Positions 7,078 through 11,637 of a stretch of DNA of 11,637 nt are shown here, one piece after another. Origin of the DNA: Candidatus Babelota bacterium (GTDB lineage Bacteria; Dependentiae; Babeliae; Babeliales; JABCYS01); assembly GCA_013290085.1 (NCBI GenBank), contig JABCYS010000017.1, positions 1-11,637 on the forward strand, given 5' to 3'. The translations under genes and the position numbers were made by a program. Position 1 is the first letter of the stretch. Every line of letters starts with the position of its first letter. The notes beneath the pieces are model-generated. The model did not search any database. It worked only from the letters and a program-made list of their open reading frames with translations, and was not told where the DNA came from.

Positions 7078-8142
7078 ATGATAAACAAAAAAAGATGGCT
7101 TAATAAATTTATGCCAGCTCGTCGTTTATTTGGTCTTTTCTCGAACGATTTAGCGATCGATTTGGGAACAGCCAATACCGTAGTATATGTACGCAACAAA
7201 GGGATTGTTCTTGATGAACCTTCAGTTGTTGCTGTCAACAAAGCAAATTCTAACCAGGTGCTTGCCGCAGGAAAAGCTGCGAAAGAAATGCTTGGTAAAA
7301 CTCCTGAAAACATTGTTGCTTGTCGTCCAATGCGTGACGGAGTTATTTCTAATTTTGAATTGGCAGAAAGTATGTTGCGCTATTTTATTCGCGCCGTACA
7401 AGATAACCAACGTTCACTCGTGCGTCCACGCATGGTCATTGGTGTACCTTCAGGTATTACTCAAGTTGAACTTCGCGCCGTAAAAGATTCTGCTCATCAA
7501 GCTGGTGCGGGTGAAGTAGAAACAATCATTGAGCCATTGGCAGCTGCCATTGGTGCTGGACTTTCCATTGAAGAACCATCCGGTAACATGATCGTTGATA
7601 TCGGTGGTGGTACTACAGAAGTTGCCGTCATTTCATTAAAGAACGTTGTATTCTGCCGTTCAATTCGTGTTGGCGGTGATGAAATGGATCGTGCCATTGT
7701 TAACTACGTGAAGCGTAAATACAATTTGTTGATTGGGGAACGCACTGCGGAAACAGTAAAAATTACTATTGGCGGTGTTATGGTTGACCCAAACAATTGT
7801 GGTAGCATGGAAGTTAAAGGTCGTGACTTGGTCACCGGTGTGCCAAAAACAGTCTTGATGACTGGCATTGAAGTGAATGAAGCGCTGCTTGAAACCATCA
7901 GTAATATTGTTGATGTAGTACACGTTGCGCTTGAAAATACCGACCCTGAACTTGCATCTGATCTTGTTGATAAAGGTATTGTGATGGCAGGTGGCGGTTC
8001 TCTGCTCAGAGGCCTTGATAAGCTGATAAGCAAAGAAACGGGCTTACCGGTGCATTTAGCAGAAGACCCATTGTTGTGTGTGGTTAAGGGTGCTGGCAAA
8101 GTTCTTGAAAATCTAGACTTCTATCGTGAAGCATTAATGTAA
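7078..8142 (+). CDS. mreB: Rod-shape-determining actin homologue MreB
   Basis: MreB forms membrane-bound filaments that guide wall synthesis and cell shape. From ATG 7078 the product is 354 residues, a typical length. Family signatures run throughout: SNDLAIDLGTANT near the N-terminus (phosphate 1), RPMRDGVI, VPSGIT, IEPLAAAIGAGL, VDIGGGTTEVAVISL (phosphate 2), SIRVGGDEMD, RKYNLLIGERTAE, MAGGGSLLRGL and AEDPL. The segment before SND is basic and amphipathic (KKRWLNKFMPARRLFGLF), suiting membrane binding. The start is uncertain: GTG 7066, ATG 7078 and ATG 7111 are all in frame, and the only ribosome-site-like stretch (AGAG, 7063-7066) is 11 nt from 7078. No mreC or mreD follows; its stop overlaps the rsmA start instead. 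Confidence 0.96.
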   Translation: MINKKRWLNKFMPARRLFGLFSNDLAIDLGTANTVVYVRNKGIVLDEPSVVAVNKANSNQVLAAGKAAKEMLGKTPENIVACRPMRDGVISNFELAESMLRYFIRAVQDNQRSLVRPRMVIGVPSGITQVELRAVKDSAHQAGAGEVETIIEPLAAAIGAGLSIEEPSGNMIVDIGGGTTEVAVISLKNVVFCRSIRVGGDEMDRAIVNYVKRKYNLLIGERTAETVKITIGGVMVDPNNCGSMEVKGRDLVTGVPKTVLMTGIEVNEALLETISNIVDVVHVALENTDPELASDLVDKGIVMAGGGSLLRGLDKLISKETGLPVHLAEDPLLCVVKGAGKVLENLDFYREALM

Positions 8143-8930
8143 TGGCAGCTGTTTCTCAAGGTATAGTCCTCAAGAAAAGATATGGGCAACATTTTTTACG
8201 GGATCAAGCCGTTGTTGACCACATGCTGGAAGCGGTTGCATTAACGCCCACCACATCAGTGTTTGAAATTGGGTGCGGGGATGGATTTTTAACGAAATCA
8301 ATTTTACAAACGAGCATTGCTCGTTTGTGGGTATTTGAAATTGATCCCGAATGGGCAACCTACGTTAAAAATCATTTTCCAGATAAGCGCATGACAATGT
8401 TTGAGGAGAATATCCTTGATGCTGACATGAGTAGGCTTGAACCTCATAAACCCTGGACACTTCTTTCAAACCTTCCCTATCAAGTAACGTTTCCCATTTT
8501 GTATCTGCTCCAAAAAAACAAAGCCCTCCTGAAAGAAGGCGTAATCATGGTGCAGGAAGAAGTGGCGCAAAAATTGTTAAAGACGCAGGGGAGAGACTAC
8601 GGTTTCTCCTCTCTGTTCTTTCAACATCATTTCGAATGGAAAATGTTAGACAAAGTTCCTCCTGGCGCATTTCTCCCGCCACCAAAAGTCTACTCCCGGT
8701 TACTATACTTTAAACCGAGAGCGATGCTCGACACCATTCCTCAGGAAGAAGATTTTTGGAAATTTGTAAAAATTGCTTTTCGCCAACCGCGACGCACGTT
8801 ACGAAACAACCTTGTTCAGAGTGACGTTGATGTTGCAAAGATTCCTGACGCAACATTGGCCTTACGTGCGCAACAAATGAGCAAGGAAGATATTCTTAAT
8901 GTGTGGAAGCTCATCAATGCAGGCACATAG
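8142..8930 (+). CDS. rsmA: 16S rRNA dimethyladenosine transferase RsmA (KsgA)
   Basis: RsmA dimethylates two adjacent adenines near the 3' end of 16S rRNA, using S-adenosylmethionine, during late small-subunit assembly. The 262-residue length is normal. Seen motifs are KKRYGQHFL (11-19), the SAM-binding FEIGCGDGFLT (41-51), acidic FEID (65-68), the catalytic NLPY (110-113), and PPGAFLPPPKVYSRL in the target-recognition part, with FRQPRRTLRNNL further on. The ATG at 8142 shares its A with the mreB TAA (TAATG) and has no good ribosome-binding site of its own, so translation is probably coupled to mreB. Its last 17 bases overlap the end of the convergent hydrolase gene. Confidence 0.95.
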   Translation: MAAVSQGIVLKKRYGQHFLRDQAVVDHMLEAVALTPTTSVFEIGCGDGFLTKSILQTSIARLWVFEIDPEWATYVKNHFPDKRMTMFEENILDADMSRLEPHKPWTLLSNLPYQVTFPILYLLQKNKALLKEGVIMVQEEVAQKLLKTQGRDYGFSSLFFQHHFEWKMLDKVPPGAFLPPPKVYSRLLYFKPRAMLDTIPQEEDFWKFVKIAFRQPRRTLRNNLVQSDVDVAKIPDATLALRAQQMSKEDILNVWKLINAGT

Positions 8931-10236
8931 CATCCTTTGATATTTTGTAATACGAACCATCCTCTTTTTGTACCCGAATCAATCCACCATTTTTACTGTT
9001 TTTTGCAAAATGGAGCGCTTGGGCGAGTCGCTCTTTGTGTTCTTGGTAAAATTCTTCTTTTGGTTTATAAGCCTGAGCAAGCGTTTTGAGCTGCTCAATT
9101 TTTGTCATGGGAAGAAACGCAACCGTTCTTTTGTGATGTTGCTTATCTTTCAACCGCATAATTTCTTGTTGAGGATAAATAGTTACATTGATGTCCTTCC
9201 CCAGGGTTGGTTCTTGATCTAGATGAGTAGTTATAAAGGATACAAATTCAACGACGGGGAAAGGGTGAAGAGGAAAAGTACTGCGGTACATGGAAGCCGC
9301 CCAGCCCAAGTACCACAACTCAATGTGCCCCGGATTTATGAACTTTTTTCTGATCTCATCCTTTTTATAATGAAACGGTACCGGGAGTTGCAGAGATTTA
9401 TGTTTTTGTTGTCGTGATTGGTAATGAGCAACCTTTACACTAATTTGCTTTAACTTATCTGGCGGCGAAAAGTAGACGCGTTTTTTAAAGGTGCGGTGTG
9501 ATTTTTTTGCAGAAAAAATATCAAGCGGTTGGACCATGTCATCAGGCGAATAAAAGTTATAAACTTTTTTGAACATAGGATCAGCAACTAAATAATCAGT
9601 TTGCGGTTGCACTGGAGAACCGAGGAGAACAAGTTCATCGACACAAAAGCAGCTTTCGTGCGCTGTTGCTTTTGCCTGTGCTAGATGGAGGCAAACATTG
9701 CCACCGTGACTGTAGGCGATGAGACGAATCCGCGGTGTTACATGATGGTCAGAGCTTATTTTTTTTATTTCCTGAACAAGCTCAGTATACAAATGTTGCG
9801 ATTCATTAACTCTTTGTTTCTCACTCATTAATCCTGACCAACCGAAAGTGTAATAATAATTGATGGTGGGAGTTGGTTGCGCTAACGCAGTAACCTGGTC
9901 ATAGATGTGTGCAATAGCCGGAGCGCCACTTGCTGTCGGTTCTTCTTTCATTTCTATTTTTTTAAGTCCCGGTTCTTGCATGGCGTGGAGCTGAAAAAAG
10001 TGAGGGTCATTGCGAACAGTAGATACTGCCTTTTCATACGTAGATCCTTCAATAGAATCGGTTAAAACTTTCCATAAGCTGGTAAAAACCCACTCAGCAC
10101 GTACTGTCCCATGAACAAATACCGTGATCCATACCGGCGTGTCCGTTTGCTTTTTGGGGATGAGACATTGTTTTTGATCGCCGTTGAGGGAGGTGCAACA
10201 GAATAAAAAAAGAGTGATAAAAAAAATATACGGCAT
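8914..10236 (-). CDS. Secreted alpha/beta-hydrolase, lipase-like
   Basis: A probable exported esterase or lipase of 440 residues; the substrate is unknown. MPYIFFITLFLF starts a hydrophobic signal sequence of about 19 residues. The core then shows the alpha/beta-hydrolase order: VFVHGT (39-44, oxyanion region), AYSHGGN (174-180) with the likely nucleophile S176, SPDDMVQ (230-236) with the likely acid D232 or D233, and NPGH with H304 as the likely base. The nucleophile elbow has Ala in place of the first Gly of GxSxG, as some lipases do. The last 130 or so residues are charged and unassigned. ATG 10236 is chosen because AGGAG lies 5 nt upstream and a signal peptide follows; the frame runs back to 10386, which would overlap the divergent ATPase gene. 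The two adjacent Cys near the signal end do not form a proper lipobox. Confidence 0.75.
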   Translation of the reverse strand: MPYIFFITLFLFCCTSLNGDQKQCLIPKKQTDTPVWITVFVHGTVRAEWVFTSLWKVLTDSIEGSTYEKAVSTVRNDPHFFQLHAMQEPGLKKIEMKEEPTASGAPAIAHIYDQVTALAQPTPTINYYYTFGWSGLMSEKQRVNESQHLYTELVQEIKKISSDHHVTPRIRLIAYSHGGNVCLHLAQAKATAHESCFCVDELVLLGSPVQPQTDYLVADPMFKKVYNFYSPDDMVQPLDIFSAKKSHRTFKKRVYFSPPDKLKQISVKVAHYQSRQQKHKSLQLPVPFHYKKDEIRKKFINPGHIELWYLGWAASMYRSTFPLHPFPVVEFVSFITTHLDQEPTLGKDINVTIYPQQEIMRLKDKQHHKRTVAFLPMTKIEQLKTLAQAYKPKEEFYQEHKERLAQALHFAKNSKNGGLIRVQKEDGSYYKISKDAMCLH

Positions 10237-10241
10237 AACTA

Positions 10242-10246
10242 CTCCT
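10242..10246 (-). promoter_or_regulatory. Ribosome-binding site that fixes the hydrolase start
   Basis: AGGAG on the minus strand lies 5 nt before ATG 10236. It is one of the best Shine-Dalgarno matches in the window and supports this start over an upstream ATG at 10386 in the same frame. Confidence 0.65.
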
Positions 10247-10296
10247 AACTTTTTGAAATGGTTTTTGTTTTTTAGTATGCAAAGAATTGTTGCCAA

Positions 10297-10313
10297 TTTT
10301 CTAGATCTGAAAA
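10297..10313. promoter_or_regulatory. 17-nt dyad in the hydrolase/ATPase divergent spacer
   Basis: TTTTC and GAAAA arms flank TAGATCT, which contains the palindrome AGATCT. It lies centrally in the 138-nt divergent spacer, where a regulator could control both genes. The rest of the spacer is T/A-rich with no clear -35/-10 pair and no match to the CueR-type copper operator that I know. The function is a guess from symmetry and position. Confidence 0.2.
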
Positions 10314-10374
10314 AGATTGTTTTTATTTTTGCTGGAATGGTAAGGTGATGTTGCTCCCTAAAAAAGGAAAAGGA

Positions 10375-11637
10375 ATGGCAACGCAATCAGTTATTTTTAT
10401 TATTTCTGGTATGCATTGTGCTGGTTGTGGCGCGACCGTTGAAAAAACGTTGCGCACTTATCCAGGTGTTACTAAGGCGTACCTTGATTACTCTCTGGAG
10501 CAAGTTTTTATTGAATATGATCCAAACAAAACAACCTCCGATGACCTGCGTAAAAAAATTACCTCATTAGGCTATCAGCCAACAGAAATAGCTTCTCCTT
10601 TTGAAGTGAGTGACAAGGAGGTAGCGGCTGAGGAACATGTACATGAACTACATGGCCTTAAAGTGCGACTGATAGTAAGTGTAATTTCAGCAACAGCCTT
10701 AATGATTATGAGTATGGTGCCTGGATTATCAACATCCTTCTGGGTGATGTGGCTTTTGGCAACACCGGTACAATTCTGGGCAGCAAGTATGTTTTACACC
10801 AGTGCCTGGGCAGCATTAAAAAATCGTACGGTGAATATGGATACGCTCATTGTGTTGGGAACCTCGGTGGCCTATGGGTACTCAATGGCGGTTCTTATTT
10901 TACACCCAATGTTTGTAGTCTATGGCATACCGGCACATACCTACTTTGAAACCTCTACGACGATCATAGCACTGGTGCTTGTCGGGAATTTTTTGGAAAC
11001 CTATGCGCGAGGAAAAACCTCTCTCGCCTTAAAAAAATTACTAGGCTTACAAGCAAAGACCGCTACGGTACTCAAGGAGGGGAAAGAACTGTCAGTACCT
11101 ATCGAACAGGTGCGAGAGGGAGACATCCTTCTTATCCGCCCGGGAGAAAAAATCCCCGTCGATGGTGTTATTACCCAGGGCGAGTCGTATGTAGATGAGA
11201 GTATGGTGACCGGCGAAAGTATGCCGGTTCAGAAAAAAAGTGGTGAGCGAGTGATTGGTGCGACGTTAAATCAAGCAGGTTCTTTTGAAATGAAGGCAAC
11301 ACACATCGGGTCACAGACGGTATTGGCAAAAATTATCTCCTTGGTCCAAAGAGCACAAAGTTCCAAGGCGCCCATTGAACGTACCACCGATACAATCTCA
11401 GAATTCTTTGTCCCTGCCGTTATGGTAGCCGCACTCATTACGTTTATTGTTTGGTTTATCTGGGGACCAGCACCATCCTTCATACACGCCATGGTTAATA
11501 TGGTATCGGTACTTATTATTGCCTGTCCGTGTGCTATGGGCCTGGCAGTACCGATGTCTATTATTGTTGGCATTGGCCGTGCTGCAACCGAGGGGATTTT
11601 GGTAAAAGATGCCCAAACCTTGGAAGAAGTAGGTTCT
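10375..11637 (+). CDS. copA: Copper-type P1B ATPase (CopA-like), 3' end cut by window
   Basis: An inner-membrane pump that would export Cu(I) using ATP. The frame is open to the right edge, giving the first 421 residues. One heavy-metal-associated domain (about 5-70) carries GMHCAGC (12-18). A charged, His-containing linker (about 78-92) follows, then four membrane segments, with [11 protein letters not shown] before the third and YFETS in the fourth. The actuator domain contains TGES (279-282). Two more membrane segments follow, the second with the metal-binding CPC (384-386) and then [10 protein letters not shown]. The phosphorylation motif DKTGT and the nucleotide domain lie beyond the window. 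CPC plus a CxxC domain and PMSI fit the Cu(I) subgroup; Ag(I) is also possible. AAGGA (10364-10368) lies 6 nt before ATG 10375. It is divergent from the hydrolase. Confidence 0.93.
   Translation, partial: MATQSVIFIISGMHCAGCGATVEKTLRTYPGVTKAYLDYSLEQVFIEYDPNKTTSDDLRKKITSLGYQPTEIASPFEVSDKEVAAEEHVHELHGLKVRLIVSVISATALMIMSMVPGLSTSFWVMWLLATPVQFWAASMFYTSAWAALKNRTVNMDTLIVLGTSVAYGYSMAVLILHPMFVVYGIPAHTYFETSTTIIALVLVGNFLETYARGKTSLALKKLLGLQAKTATVLKEGKELSVPIEQVREGDILLIRPGEKIPVDGVITQGESYVDESMVTGESMPVQKKSGERVIGATLNQAGSFEMKATHIGSQTVLAKIISLVQRAQSSKAPIERTTDTISEFFVPAVMVAALITFIVWFIWGPAPSFIHAMVNMVSVLIIACPCAMGLAVPMSIIVGIGRAATEGILVKDAQTLEEVGS

Noticed and set aside
7704..8099. A 131-codon minus-strand open frame inside mreB
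   Set aside because: It is antisense to conserved MreB sequence, and its Ser/Thr/Pro-rich composition is typical of a shadow frame.
10320..10374. CueR-type copper operator before copA
   Set aside because: GCTGGAATGGTAAGGTG resembles half of such a site, but no matching second half is present.
10237..10386. N-terminal extension of the hydrolase to ATG 10386
   Set aside because: It would overlap the copA start, places 50 basic residues before a signal peptide, and ignores AGGAG before ATG 10236.
1..11637. CRISPR array, insertion sequence, toxin-antitoxin or phage-defence system
   Set aside because: I saw no regularly spaced repeats, transposase, terminal inverted repeats or defence-type domains. 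SbcD here is a housekeeping repair protein by its motifs.

Overview
The window is a compact stretch of chromosome, moderately AT-rich, from a Gram-negative bacterium. A lipoprotein signal peptide, SurA-like periplasmic chaperones, a probable outer-membrane beta-barrel, GlmU and MreB all point to a cell with two membranes and a wall or lipopolysaccharide pathway. The gene order matches no standard proteobacterial layout: mreB has no mreCD beside it, sbcD has no sbcC, and rsmA follows mreB. This, with several short-spaced secreted proteins of unknown family, suggests a lineage with a reduced or reshuffled genome. Candidatus Dependentiae (TM6) is my best guess, but it is an inference from style and not proven by any marker seen here.

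Layout. (1) About 1-2823, + strand: the tail of a possible upstream gene, a ComF-type phosphoribosyltransferase, then two secreted SurA/PrsA-like proteins. The first is a lipoprotein and the second is soluble, and a strong 15-bp stem-loop separates them. (2) 2833-5561, - strand: glmU followed 38 nt later by sbcD, convergent with region 1. (3) 5562-5815: a divergent spacer with several hairpins and a GC-rich core. (4) 5816-8930, + strand: a barrel-like secreted protein, mreB and rsmA, tightly packed and probably cotranscribed; mreB and rsmA overlap by one base. (5) 8914-10236, - strand: a secreted alpha/beta-hydrolase (lipase-like) whose end overlaps the end of rsmA. (6) 10375 to the right edge, + strand: the first 421 residues of a copper-type P1B ATPase, cut by the window.

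How the genes fit together. Most products serve the envelope: GlmU makes UDP-GlcNAc, MreB organises cell shape, the two SurA-like proteins probably escort outer-membrane proteins, and the barrel-like protein is a plausible client. The rest are housekeeping genes (RsmA for ribosome maturation, SbcD for DNA-end processing, ComF) plus metal export. I see no tRNA, rRNA, CRISPR array, insertion sequence, phage gene or recognised defence system. The least explained parts are the barrel-like protein next to mreB, the secreted hydrolase, and the structured spacer at 5562-5815.
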